From NCBI RefSeq assembly GCF_023920225.1, contig NZ_CP092587.1:1364001-1428000 (forward strand): a stretch of DNA of 64,000 nucleotides, written 5' to 3'. Origin of the DNA: Vibrio gazogenes (GTDB lineage Bacteria > Pseudomonadota > Gammaproteobacteria > Enterobacterales > Vibrionaceae). The position numbers and the translations under genes were made by a program. The notes under the pieces are model-generated. The model did not search any database and had not been told where the DNA came from. It was given only the letters and a program-made list of their open reading frames with translations. This document shows, piece after piece, positions 37,001-45,405 of this stretch (its first letter is position 1; the number at the start of each line of letters is the position of its first letter).

Positions 37001-37597
37001 ATGTGCCGTCACTTTTGTTTCAAGTTTTTTTCTATCACGGTAGCGCTGTTAGCGACGACTATCACCTTTGGGGCATCACTTGCACTGGCCGCTGATGCTC
37101 CCCAGCCAAGTGAACCGCGCGATACCACGGCAACATATGGCGATTGGGTACTACACTGCATACAGCGCCCTAACGCTAATAATAAAAATAGCCAAAAAAA
37201 TAGGGCTAATTGTGAAATCGTCCAGTCAGCGACGGTCAAAGGCCAGTCACGCCCAGTGATGCAACTAGCTGTTGGTCAATTACCCAACCAAAAAGGTTTT
37301 ACCATCACCACTGTGCTGCCAACCGATGTGTCTATTCCGGGTCAGGTTAATGTTGTAGTTAACACTGAAAAAAAAGCAGCAGACAATAAAGACGACAGCT
37401 TGGCGTTGGCGCTGACCCGCTGCCTTCCTAATGGTTGTGTCGCCGTTGCAAAACTGACGAGCGCGCTACGTACTAAGATGGGTGCTGCTAAGGTGGGTCA
37501 GCTTCAATTCATCCGAGCCAATGGGCAAAAAGTGGGATTTCCATTGTCTTGGATGGGATTTACTCAAGCAATGGCCGCATTAGAAACCAAGGATTAG
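37001..37597 (+). CDS. Invasion-associated locus B (IalB) family protein
   Basis: A 198-residue exported protein. Signal peptide (VALLATTITFGASLALA), then the IalB domain: ATYGDWVLHCIQRP with a Cys, NRANCEIVQSATVKGQSRPV, PLGF-like and ALTRCLPNGCVAVAKL, four cysteines for two disulfides, ending GFPLSWMGFTQAMAALE. IalB was described in Bartonella as an invasion factor; in other bacteria it is an envelope protein of unknown role. It follows tpsB by 73 bases on the same strand, suggesting a three-gene unit. Confidence 0.85.
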   Translation: MCRHFCFKFFSITVALLATTITFGASLALAADAPQPSEPRDTTATYGDWVLHCIQRPNANNKNSQKNRANCEIVQSATVKGQSRPVMQLAVGQLPNQKGFTITTVLPTDVSIPGQVNVVVNTEKKAADNKDDSLALALTRCLPNGCVAVAKLTSALRTKMGAAKVGQLQFIRANGQKVGFPLSWMGFTQAMAALETKD

Positions 37598-37679
37598 AGG
37601 CGTGCATTTGTCATTGCCTCGTTTAAATGAAAATGAGTACCTTAAATGAAAATTGAAGGTACTCAAAACCGTTGATAAA

Positions 37680-37778
37680 TTAAAAGAGATGTTTCGTATT
37701 CATTGTATGCAGTAATGGTATAGCCTGAGTGATGAAGCAATGGAAGATGCGTTATATGAAATTACTTCAATGCGTCAA
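37680..37778 (+). pseudogene. IS5 family transposase fragment
   Basis: A single frame reads LKEMFRIHCMQ, a TAA stop, then WYSLSDEAMEDALYEITSMR, which matches the IS5 N-terminal block (LRIHxLQQWYxLSDPAMEDALYEIASMR) almost word for word. Only about 33 codons remain and one Gln codon has become a stop. Confidence 0.88.
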
Positions 37779-37854
37779 ATAGGCGTCAAAATCTATGATG
37801 GGAGTCATCGCTTTAGCAAAGTCTAAGTAAATATAACGAGGTAAAGCACCGGAC

Positions 37855-37940
37855 GCATAACGGTTGTCACGGCTTTTGCTCAAAACAAAAAGCTCGCAAA
37901 AACAGCGCCAACTTACGCACCAGTGTTTGCAGCGTTATGC
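37855..37940. other. Integron attC-like site
   Basis: GCATAAC at the left end and GTTATGC at the right end are perfect inverse copies, 86 bases apart, and the right end has the form of an attC core (GTTxxxC). The interior shows partial dyad symmetry, as in attC sites. It stands immediately before the phosphoribosyltransferase gene, which starts 25 bases later. The spacing and ends fit attC, but the core differs from the strict consensus at one position. Confidence 0.5.
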
Positions 37941-37965
37941 TGCAATCAGAAAATAGGAAATAATT

Positions 37966-38484
37966 ATGAAATCTCCACATATCGGTGAGTTGGTCTTGAG
38001 TGAGCAACAGATTCAAGAAGGTGTTGAAATTGTTGCTGATAAGCTGAATAGTCAGTTCAGTGATGCTGTGGTGATCACAGTTGTACCTGGTGGTATTTTG
38101 TTTACGGCTGATCTAGTTCGTAAGCTGAAGTTTGATATCAAAATGGATTATATTTCTTGTCCCCATACGCCGGGAGATAGCCAAAACCAATCGGCAATCG
38201 TATTCCATGAGAATATTTCACTTCATGGTAAAGATGTCATTATGATTGACGATGCCATTGAGTCAGGTGGAACAATGAAAAGGTTGATTGCTCATATTCA
38301 AGAAAACTATGCAGTAAAGTCACTCTCAATAGCGACATTGTTCGTTAAACCACATCGTGTAGACATCCCAGTGGCGCAAAACTATGCATATGAAATGGAC
38401 AATGATGATTTACTTGTAGGTTACGGTTTGCCGTGGGGAGATAAGTTAAGAAATGTCCCTTATGTGTCTAAATTGGTGAGGTAG
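37966..38484 (+). CDS. Phosphoribosyltransferase family protein (Hpt-like)
   Basis: A 172-residue type I PRTase. The PRPP-binding loop is VIMIDDAIESGGTMKRLI (residues 95-112), with the acidic pair DD. The PPi loop lies in VVPGGILFTADLVRKL and the hypoxanthine-guanine PRTase-like hood at FVKPHRVDIPVAQNYAYEM, then LLVGYGLPWGDKLRNVPYV. This fits the hypoxanthine phosphoribosyltransferase branch, a purine salvage enzyme making IMP/GMP from PRPP. It is likely a gene cassette: attC-like DNA stands before it and a VCR-like 5' end directly after it. Codon use is AT-rich compared with the TPS locus. Confidence 0.82.
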   Translation: MKSPHIGELVLSEQQIQEGVEIVADKLNSQFSDAVVITVVPGGILFTADLVRKLKFDIKMDYISCPHTPGDSQNQSAIVFHENISLHGKDVIMIDDAIESGGTMKRLIAHIQENYAVKSLSIATLFVKPHRVDIPVAQNYAYEMDNDDLLVGYGLPWGDKLRNVPYVSKLVR

Positions 38485-38493
38485 GCGGCCAGC

Positions 38494-38527
38494 AGCACAA
38501 CAAAGCGTTAAAGACAGATTCGCAAAG
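38494..38527 (+). other. Partial VCR-like attC 5' end
   Basis: CACAACAAAGCGTTAAAGAC followed by AGATTCGCAA closely resembles the left end of Vibrio integron repeats (AACAAAGCGTTTAAGAxGGATTCGCAACGC). It is cut off after about 30 bases and joined to a REP-like sequence, so it cannot be a complete attC. Confidence 0.55.
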
Positions 38528-38545
38528 CGTGGGAACGAGGTGCAA
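38526..38545. repeat. Half of the REP-like repeat
   Basis: AGCGTGGGAACGAGGTGCAA matches the right half of the palindrome at 28135-28168; the left half is missing here, replaced by the attC-like end. Confidence 0.6.
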
Positions 38546-38801
38546 TCACTGGCTAATCAGGAAAACCCGATACGTTTTCTAGTCATAATCTGCTCCACTA
38601 TCACCGGTTATCATGGAAACAGATTAACCACTTGAAGCCGGTCTCTACATCTTCGGTATCGTTAAAATAGGATGACGATTTACACCGTGCGTTTTTGGCT
38701 ATCAAGAATTTTATCTGCATAAAATGTTTCCAACTTAAAAAGATATTTTCCGTAATTTATTGGTTACACTATCGATATTGTTAGATCACTTAAGATTGGA
38801 T

Positions 38802-39755
38802 ATGGAAGTAGAAGAGATTTATCGCCGAGATTTAAACTTGTTAGTGGCGTTGCGGATTCTGGTTGAGGAGCGCAGTGTCAGCCGGGCAGCGAATCGTTTA
38901 AACCTGAGTCAGTCAGCAATGAGCCGGGTTCTAGGACGATTACGTAGTTTACTATCGGATCCTCTATTCACACGCCAAGGGCAATATCTTATTCCTACTG
39001 AAAAAGCGTTATCTGTGAATCGAGCTTTAGGGGAACCGCTTGAGTCTCTTCGACAACTTTTGTCCCCAATCGATTTCGATCCTAGGTCTTGTGATCAGAC
39101 ATTCACGATTGCGACGACTGACTATGCAATGCAAACCATTTTACCATTTGCTTTACCGCGTATTTATCAGGAAGCACCCAATGTTGCGTTTGAGTTTTTA
39201 CCTCTACAAAATGAACATTTGAAAGATCAACTCACATACGGCAGAGCAGACTTAGCGATTTGTCGCCCAATCCACTCGATTGAAGCATTACATTATGAAA
39301 TATTGGGTCGTGTCGGGGTGTTGTGCTTATTATCGAAGCAGCATCCGTTGGCGAATGAACAAATGGGGATCGATGATTATTTGAGGTTTCCCCATGCGAT
39401 GATTGCCATTAGTGACGGGGTTAAATCACTCATTGAACAGGCATTAGAAGATAAACCTAAACGGCGTATGGTGCTGAGGGCATATCATTTAGAAGCTGCG
39501 TTAGCGATTGTCGATATGATGCCACTCATTATCACCGTCCCTGCCGATTTGGCATACTTAGTTTCCGAGCGTTATGACCTGATCGTCAAACCTTTACCAT
39601 TTCATTTTACGCCGTTTGATTATTCAATGATTTGGCACCCTCGTTGTGAACATTCTCCTGCACAGGAATGGTTGAGAAGCATCGTAAAAGAAGAATGTGG
39701 CAGGTTAATCGCCAAGCGAGTAGAGGATATGGGGTTGGATGAAGTAAGGCCCTGA
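38802..39755 (+). CDS. LysR family transcriptional regulator
   Basis: A 317-residue regulator with an N-terminal winged helix-turn-helix (DLNLLVALRILVEERSVSRA, then NRLNLSQSAMSRVLGRLRSL, LLSDPLFTRQGQYLIPT) and a periplasmic-binding-like effector domain (about 95-300). The frame runs back to 38760, but the ATG at 38802 gives the usual LTTR spacing before the HTH. It ends convergently with the AcuI-type reductase gene, 22 bases away. As the only regulator beside acuI and the Ard-like gene, it is a good candidate acrylate/DMSP sensor; the effector is inferred. Confidence 0.88.
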   Translation: MEVEEIYRRDLNLLVALRILVEERSVSRAANRLNLSQSAMSRVLGRLRSLLSDPLFTRQGQYLIPTEKALSVNRALGEPLESLRQLLSPIDFDPRSCDQTFTIATTDYAMQTILPFALPRIYQEAPNVAFEFLPLQNEHLKDQLTYGRADLAICRPIHSIEALHYEILGRVGVLCLLSKQHPLANEQMGIDDYLRFPHAMIAISDGVKSLIEQALEDKPKRRMVLRAYHLEAALAIVDMMPLIITVPADLAYLVSERYDLIVKPLPFHFTPFDYSMIWHPRCEHSPAQEWLRSIVKEECGRLIAKRVEDMGLDEVRP

Positions 39756-39777
39756 GTGGGCCTTACTCAATAGGGAT

Positions 39778-40758
39778 TTAAAGCTTTATCACCACACGAC
39801 CAGTCGTCTGACCCGTGGTAATTTTCTCTGCATATTGTGGCGCTTCATTTAATGTTATTTCAGTACACGCCTGCTCAAAATAATGCGTTGGTAATAGTTG
39901 GGCAATTTTTTCCCATGCTGCAATGCGTTTTTCACGTGGGCAACTGACCGAATCAATACCTTGCAAGCGGACATTACGCAAAATAAATGGCATGACCGTT
40001 GTTGGCAGATCAAACCCGCCAGCAAGGCCACAGGCAGCGACAGCGCTGTTATAGTCCATTTGAGCTAACACTTTTGCCAACATTTTGCTGCCAACCGTAT
40101 CAATAGCACCAGCCCAAACTTGCTTTTCCAGTGGACGGGCTGGTTCTTCAAATTCACGACGATCAATGACTTGACTGGCACCTAATTTTTCTAATAGTGG
40201 GCCATTTTGTTCTACACGACCCGTGACTGCCGCGACTTTGTAGTTGAGTTGAGATAACAGCGTTACCGCGACAGAGCCGACACCGCCACTTGCGCCTGTC
40301 ACCAGAATCGTTCCGTCTTCAGGTTTAATGCCTGCATCAATTAAAGCCTGAACACAAAGCATTGCCGTAAAGCCAGCAGTGCCGACCATCATAGCTTGTT
40401 TTGAGTTAAAACCCTGTGGAAGAGGGACAAGCCAGTCCGCTTTCAGGCTCGCTTTTTGTGCCATGCCTCCCCAATGGTTTTCTCCGACTCCCCAACCTGT
40501 CAATACAACAGCGTCACCTTCTTGATAACGAGAGTCAGCTGAACTGAGTACTTTTCCTGCCAAATCGATTCCTGGAACCATCGGGAAATTACGGATAATT
40601 TTGCCTTTACCTGTAATAGCCAAACCATCTTTGTAGTTCAGTGACGAATAATCGACAGCGACTAACACTTCACCTTCCGGGAGATGTGATTCATCGAGTT
40701 GTTCGATAGTTGCAACGGTTCTTTTATCTTCTTGATTCAGAATTAAAGCATCAAACAT
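39778..40758 (-). CDS. acuI: AcuI/YhdH type acryloyl-CoA reductase (MDR superfamily)
   Basis: A 326-residue zinc-free medium-chain dehydrogenase/reductase. The N-terminal domain contains SSLNYKDGLAITGKGKIIRNFPMVPGIDLAGKV, the YhdH/AcuI hallmark, and the NADPH-binding Rossmann fold carries VTGASGGVGSVAVTLLSQL. AcuI reduces toxic acryloyl-CoA to propionyl-CoA with NADPH during DMSP or acrylate breakdown. The frame extends four codons upstream to a GTG at 40770, but the ATG at 40758 follows a good TGGAGAAC site that lies inside that extension. It is divergent from the Ard-like gene. Confidence 0.9.
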   Translation of the reverse strand: MFDALILNQEDKRTVATIEQLDESHLPEGEVLVAVDYSSLNYKDGLAITGKGKIIRNFPMVPGIDLAGKVLSSADSRYQEGDAVVLTGWGVGENHWGGMAQKASLKADWLVPLPQGFNSKQAMMVGTAGFTAMLCVQALIDAGIKPEDGTILVTGASGGVGSVAVTLLSQLNYKVAAVTGRVEQNGPLLEKLGASQVIDRREFEEPARPLEKQVWAGAIDTVGSKMLAKVLAQMDYNSAVAACGLAGGFDLPTTVMPFILRNVRLQGIDSVSCPREKRIAAWEKIAQLLPTHYFEQACTEITLNEAPQYAEKITTGQTTGRVVIKL

Positions 40759-41365
40759 AGGGTTCTCCACAAATATAGTAATGATTAATTCATCGCAGTT
40801 TAGCGCTGATACTCCTATGAATTAAGTGAAGCTTTAGCATATATGGCTATGCATAATAGTCATACTGATTGTAGGGGTTGTTGACCTTTCGTGGTTGAAT
40901 TTTGTTCAATCTGAACGGGTATTGCTCGCGGCGCGGGGCATGCCGCTTAGCTATCCTAAGCAAATGACCCGCAACAAAGAGCAAGACACGTTCAGATGAA
41001 CCCTCTGGGCAGCATTTGTCGCTCATTTATCCAGCGTTAGGTCATGGTTCATGTAGATCGCTACACTTCACATGACCTGCCTTGACTAAATGCACGACAA
41101 ATTGCTGCAAAAACCATCACGAAAGGTCAACAGCCCCTAAGTATATAGAATGGATGTGTATTGCAGTGAATCATGCTCCTGAGGACGGCTATGCACAACA
41201 GTCATGGCATAGATGTAAATAAGTCATTTTACTCATATATTGAATTCCATGATATTAATGCGGTTATTGAACCTGAAGTTTTCATATGAAACAGGCTACG
41301 AGAACCCGAAATCCTAGGTGGTTGGCGCGTTTGATATGAGAATTCACCGATTAGAGGAACAATTT
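40759..41365. promoter_or_regulatory. Divergent promoter region acuI / Ard-like gene, interrupted by a MITE
   Basis: About 600 bases without a gene. Nearly half is taken up by the MITE-like element at 40872-41139. The promoters of acuI (left) and of the Ard-like gene (right) must lie on either side of, or within, the element. Confidence 0.65.
40872..41139. mobile_element. 268-bp MITE-like element with 22-bp terminal inverted repeats
   Basis: The ends TAGGGGTTGTTGACCTTTCG.. and its inverse ..CGAAAGGTCAACAGCCCCTA match over 22 bases with a single mismatch. Inside are two long hairpins, one closed by ATCTGAACG/CGTTCAGAT (40909-40997), another by GCAGCATTTGTCG/CGACAAATTGCTGC (41009-41108). There is no coding capacity. 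The element begins and ends with TA, as expected for insertion by IS630/Tc1-type transposases, but a TA target duplication cannot be distinguished from the repeat itself. Confidence 0.85.
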
Positions 41366-44300
41366 ATGACTAAGTTAACCGATGACATCGTATTCCAGTC
41401 AGGAGGCAAGCTACATAACCGAATCGTAATGGCACCAATGACGATTCAATCTGCTTTTTTCGATGGTGGTGTAACGGAAGAGATGATCAATTATTACGCT
41501 GCTCGCTCGGGTGATGCTGGTGCTGTCATCGTCGAAAGTGCGTTTGTTGAAAAATATGGTCGAGCATTCCCTGGTGCACTCGGTATCGATACAGATAGCA
41601 AAATCACGGGTTTACGTAAGCTCGCTGAAGGCATTAAAGCAAAAGGCTCAAAGGCTATTTTGCAGATCTACCATGCAGGACGGATGGCGAACCCAGAGTT
41701 CAACGGCGGGCATCAACCCATCTCTGCCAGTCCGGTTGCAGCTTTGCGTGATAATGCGGAAACGCCATTGCAAATGACTCAAGAGCAAATCGAAGACATG
41801 ATTGAACGCTTTGGCGATGCAGTGAATCGAGCGATTCTTGCCGGTTTTGATGGTGTCGAAATTCACGGTGCAAACACGTATCTGCTTCAGCAATTTTTCT
41901 CTCCGCATTCAAACCGCAGAACCGACAAATGGGGCGGCGATATTGAGAAACGCACCACTTTCCCGCTCGCCGTACTCGCAAAGGCAAAAGAAGTTGTTCA
42001 AGCGCACGATAAAGCTGATTTTATTATCGGTTACCGATTCTCTCCGGAAGAGATTGAACAACCGGGTATCCGCTTTGATGACACCATGTATCTGCTAGAT
42101 AAGCTGGCGACATGTGGCTTGGATTATTTGCATTTCTCGATGGGGAGCTGGGCACGGAACTCGATTGTGACTCCGGAAGATCTAGAGCCGCTCATCAACA
42201 AGTACCGTCATCTACAATCTGACGCCTTAGCACAAGTGCCGGTGATTGGTGTTGGTGGTATTGCGCAGCGCAGTGATGCTGATAAAGCCATTGAACAAGG
42301 GTATGACATTGTCGCTGTGGGTAAAGGCTTCTTAGTTGAGCCAACTTGGGCTGAGAAAGCGCTTAACAGCGAGTCGTGTGCCGAGTTTGCCGATATCGCA
42401 CAACAAGAAGCATTGCAAATCCCGACCCCATTATGGGAAATCATGGACTACATGATTGTCGATAGCGCAGCCGAAGCGATTAAGCACCAACGAATTAAAG
42501 AGTTGCAGAGCATTCCGATCAAGTTTAACGCCGGTGAATATACAGCGTATGGCCGTGGTCATAACGATGACTTACCTGTGACCGTCTCCTTCTCTGAAGA
42601 TAAGATCCTCAATATCTTTGTTGATTCATCAAAAGAATCTGACGGAATTGCCAACCCTGCCTTTGAACGTATTCCGCAACAAATTCTAGACGGTCAAACG
42701 CTGAACATTGATGTGATTTCAGGTGCAACCGTCAGTAGCCAAGCCGTGCTTGATGGTGTTGCTAACGCAGTTGATCTCGCCGGTGGTAACTCTGAAGCGT
42801 TACGCTGTAAAGCAAGAGAAGCGGTTGAGTGGTCAACAAAAACGATTGAAGAGACCGTTGATATTGTGGTTGTTGGCGGCGGTGGTGCCGGTTTAAGTGC
42901 AACATTGACAGCCATGGATAAAGGCAAATCAGTCATTTTACTTGAAAAGTTCCCTGCGATTGGTGGTAACACCGTCCGTACGGGGGGATGGGTCAATGCA
43001 GCAGAACCTGCGTGGCAGGGTGAGTTTGCAGCGCTACCCGGTGAAAAAGAGACGTTAATGCAGCTCGCCAAGACACCTGAGTCTGAGTTTGTTGAAGAAT
43101 ATTTAGCAGACTTTAGAACGCTGAAATCTCAGTTAGATGGCTATTTCACCGATGTCGAGTCAGGCAAACAGTACCTCTTCGATTCAGTTGAACTGCACCG
43201 GATTCAAACCTATCTGGGCGGTAAACGTACCGACCTCAATGGTGAATCGATTTATGGTCAATATGATCTTGTGGAGACGTTAACTTCTCGTTCAATGGAG
43301 TCAATTGATTGGCTGACTGAGAAGGGTATCGACTTTGATCGTAGTGTTGTCGAAATCCCAGTCGGCGCATTATGGCGTCGGGCACATAAACCAAAACGCC
43401 AGAAAGGTGTTGAGTTTGTGGACAAGCTATCAAAACGTATTCAGGAGCAGAACGGTCGAATTATCACCGATACTCGTGCGACTGATCTGATGGTTGAAGA
43501 TGGCAAGGTTGTTGGTATCAAAGCGGTACAGGCAGATGGCACAGAACTGATTCTGCATGTAAATAATGGCGTGATTATGGCTTCTGGTGGCTTCGGCGCA
43601 AATACGCAGATGATCAAGAAGTACAACACCTATTGGAAAGAAATTGCTGACGATATCAAAACAACCAACTCACCAGCACTGGTTGGTGACGGTATTGAGA
43701 TTGGCGAAAAAGCAGGTGCAGAACTTGTCGGTATGGGCTTTGTTCAGTTGATGCCAATTGGTGATCCAAAATCAGGTGCATTGCTGACAGGCTTGATTGT
43801 GCCACCTGAAAACTTTGTGTTTGTGAACCAACAGGGCAAACGCTTTGTTGATGAGTGTGGAAGTCGAGATGTGTTATCTGCATCCTTCTTCGATAACGGC
43901 GGTCTCATTTATATGATTGCCGATGAGAATATTCGTCATACTGCGGCAAATACTTCAGATGAAACTATCGAGCGAGAAATCAAAGAAGGCACCATCATTA
44001 AAGCGGACACGATTGAAGAATTAGCTGAAAAAATTGGTGTGCCAGCAGAGACGTTGTCGAACACCATCGCTCAGTACAATCATTGTGTAGAGCAAGGGCA
44101 TGATCCTGAGTTTAATAAGAGTGCATTTGGCCTCAAAGTAGCACAGGCTCCGTTTTATGCCACACCACGTCAACCGTCAGTCCACCACACAATGGGCGGC
44201 TTGAAGATTGATACACAGGCGCGTGTCATTGGTAAAGATGGCAATATTATCCAAGGCTTATACGCCGCCGGTGAAGTTGCAGGTGGTATCCATGCCGGTA

Positions 44301-44380
44301 ACCGCTTAGGGGGTAACGCATTGATTGATATCTTCACATATGGTCGTATTGCGGGTGCAAATGCAGCCGATCGGGTGTAG
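41366..44380 (+). CDS. Three-domain flavoprotein reductase, Ard (NADH-dependent acrylate reductase) like
   Basis: A 1004-residue cytosolic protein. Residues about 1-345 are an OYE-type FMN domain (LHNRIVMAPMTIQ, FDGVEIHGANTYLLQQFFSP, HSNRRTDKWGG, GVGGI). Residues about 385-475 are an FMN_bind domain with the covalent flavinylation motif DVISGATVSS (acceptor Thr455). Residues about 490-1000 are a flavocytochrome c/fumarate reductase-like FAD domain (VDIVVVGGGGAGLSATLTAM, GGNTVRTGGWVNA, HHTMGGLKID, AGEVAGGIHAGNRLGGNAL). The same order defines the NADH-dependent acrylate reductase described in V. harveyi. The ATG at 41366 follows AGAGGAAC; the frame is open back to 41318. Neighbouring apbE would provide flavinylation. 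Substrate is inferred; other enoates are possible. Confidence 0.88.
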   Translation: MTKLTDDIVFQSGGKLHNRIVMAPMTIQSAFFDGGVTEEMINYYAARSGDAGAVIVESAFVEKYGRAFPGALGIDTDSKITGLRKLAEGIKAKGSKAILQIYHAGRMANPEFNGGHQPISASPVAALRDNAETPLQMTQEQIEDMIERFGDAVNRAILAGFDGVEIHGANTYLLQQFFSPHSNRRTDKWGGDIEKRTTFPLAVLAKAKEVVQAHDKADFIIGYRFSPEEIEQPGIRFDDTMYLLDKLATCGLDYLHFSMGSWARNSIVTPEDLEPLINKYRHLQSDALAQVPVIGVGGIAQRSDADKAIEQGYDIVAVGKGFLVEPTWAEKALNSESCAEFADIAQQEALQIPTPLWEIMDYMIVDSAAEAIKHQRIKELQSIPIKFNAGEYTAYGRGHNDDLPVTVSFSEDKILNIFVDSSKESDGIANPAFERIPQQILDGQTLNIDVISGATVSSQAVLDGVANAVDLAGGNSEALRCKAREAVEWSTKTIEETVDIVVVGGGGAGLSATLTAMDKGKSVILLEKFPAIGGNTVRTGGWVNAAEPAWQGEFAALPGEKETLMQLAKTPESEFVEEYLADFRTLKSQLDGYFTDVESGKQYLFDSVELHRIQTYLGGKRTDLNGESIYGQYDLVETLTSRSMESIDWLTEKGIDFDRSVVEIPVGALWRRAHKPKRQKGVEFVDKLSKRIQEQNGRIITDTRATDLMVEDGKVVGIKAVQADGTELILHVNNGVIMASGGFGANTQMIKKYNTYWKEIADDIKTTNSPALVGDGIEIGEKAGAELVGMGFVQLMPIGDPKSGALLTGLIVPPENFVFVNQQGKRFVDECGSRDVLSASFFDNGGLIYMIADENIRHTAANTSDETIEREIKEGTIIKADTIEELAEKIGVPAETLSNTIAQYNHCVEQGHDPEFNKSAFGLKVAQAPFYATPRQPSVHHTMGGLKIDTQARVIGKDGNIIQGLYAAGEVAGGIHAGNRLGGNALIDIFTYGRIAGANAADRV

Positions 44381-44406
44381 CTGTATCTCAAGCCAATAGG
44401 TCGTAC

Positions 44407-44431
44407 AGAGGGGAGCGTTGCTCCCCTCTTT
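44407..44431 (+). terminator. Hairpin between the Ard-like gene and apbE
   Basis: AGAGGGGAGC / GCTCCCCTCT with a short loop and TT behind. It looks like a terminator or attenuator inside what would otherwise be a two-gene operon, so apbE may be expressed at a lower level. Confidence 0.7.
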
Positions 44432-44451
44432 AGTTAACACGCAATGACGAT

Positions 44452-45405
44452 ATGACAATGAATAGCTATAGCGCAAGATTTGAAATGATGGGGACCTTTA
44501 TTGATTTGGTGGTCTACCATCCAAACGGTGAGCAGCTCATCAAAGACGCGTATATTCAATTAAAGGATTACGCAACTCGATTTACCGTAAATCAAGCAGA
44601 CTCTGAGTTGATGCGCGTCAATCAAAATGCCGGTATTGCGCCTATTGTGGTGGCCCCGGATCTGTTCGAGCTGATCAAACTCGGTCAACACTATAGTGAA
44701 GATATGAGTACCCCCTTCAATATTGCCATTGGCCCTTTGGTCAAAACGTGGCGCATTGGGTTTCAAGAAGCGACGGTACCGCCGCCAGAGGTCATTGACG
44801 AAAAACTGGCATTAGTTGACCCAACTCAGATCATGTTGAATGAGCAAGAACACTCGGTGTTTCTGCGCCAAACAGGGATGGAAATCGATTTAGGTGCGAT
44901 TGCAAAAGGCTATTTTGCTGACCAAGTGAAGCAAAGGTTGATAGACGCGGGGGTGGCGTCCGGCTTTATCAGTTTGGGTGGCAATGTGCTCACGATTGGA
45001 CATTCACCAAAGAATGCGAATCGAGCTTGGAACGTGGGGATTCAGAATCCGTTGTCCAAACGAGGTGATGTGATACGGATTGTCCCGTTGCAAGGTATGT
45101 CGATGGTCACCTCTGGTATCAATGAACGTTTCTTTGAATTGAATGGCCAGCGTTATCACCACCTGTTGGATGGGAAAACAGGGATGCCGATTTCAACCGA
45201 TATTGCGAGTCTGACGATTGTTTCCGAGCGTTCTGTGGATGGAGAGATTTGGAGTACCGCGGGTTTTCTTCCCTCAGCGTTGCAATCGATCCGCTATCTA
45301 AACACGATCGAAGGGATTGAGGCAGTTGTTGTTTCAATACAAGGGGAGGTGATGACGACAGATGGATTCGTCGGCCATAAACATCCGACGGACTCTGTGA
45401 CATAG
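44452..45405 (+). CDS. apbE: FAD:protein FMN transferase (ApbE family)
   Basis: A 317-residue flavin transferase. ApbE moves FMN from FAD onto a Thr of FMN_bind domains. Characteristic pieces are GMEIDLGAIAKGYFADQVKQ, SGFISLGGNVLTIG, the MVTSGINERFFELNGQRYHH block and the LLDGKTGMPISTDIASLTIV segment with the metal-binding His-Leu-Leu-Asp and Thr-Gly. No signal peptide or lipobox is visible, so it should be cytosolic, matching the cytosolic Ard-like partner rather than exported NqrC/RnfG-type substrates. Start could be 44452 or 44458. Confidence 0.9.
   Translation: MTMNSYSARFEMMGTFIDLVVYHPNGEQLIKDAYIQLKDYATRFTVNQADSELMRVNQNAGIAPIVVAPDLFELIKLGQHYSEDMSTPFNIAIGPLVKTWRIGFQEATVPPPEVIDEKLALVDPTQIMLNEQEHSVFLRQTGMEIDLGAIAKGYFADQVKQRLIDAGVASGFISLGGNVLTIGHSPKNANRAWNVGIQNPLSKRGDVIRIVPLQGMSMVTSGINERFFELNGQRYHHLLDGKTGMPISTDIASLTIVSERSVDGEIWSTAGFLPSALQSIRYLNTIEGIEAVVVSIQGEVMTTDGFVGHKHPTDSVT

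Larger units (their letters stand above)
37598..37965. other. Region of mobile-element debris between ialB-like gene and phosphoribosyltransferase
   Basis: Contains an IS5 transposase fragment (37680-37778) and an attC-like site (37855-37940), listed separately. No intact gene. Confidence 0.6.
38485..38801. other. Non-coding gap with attC remnant and REP remnant
   Basis: Starts with a VCR-like piece and a REP-like piece (listed separately). The remaining 250 bases show no gene. The AT-rich end holds the lysR promoter. Confidence 0.5.
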
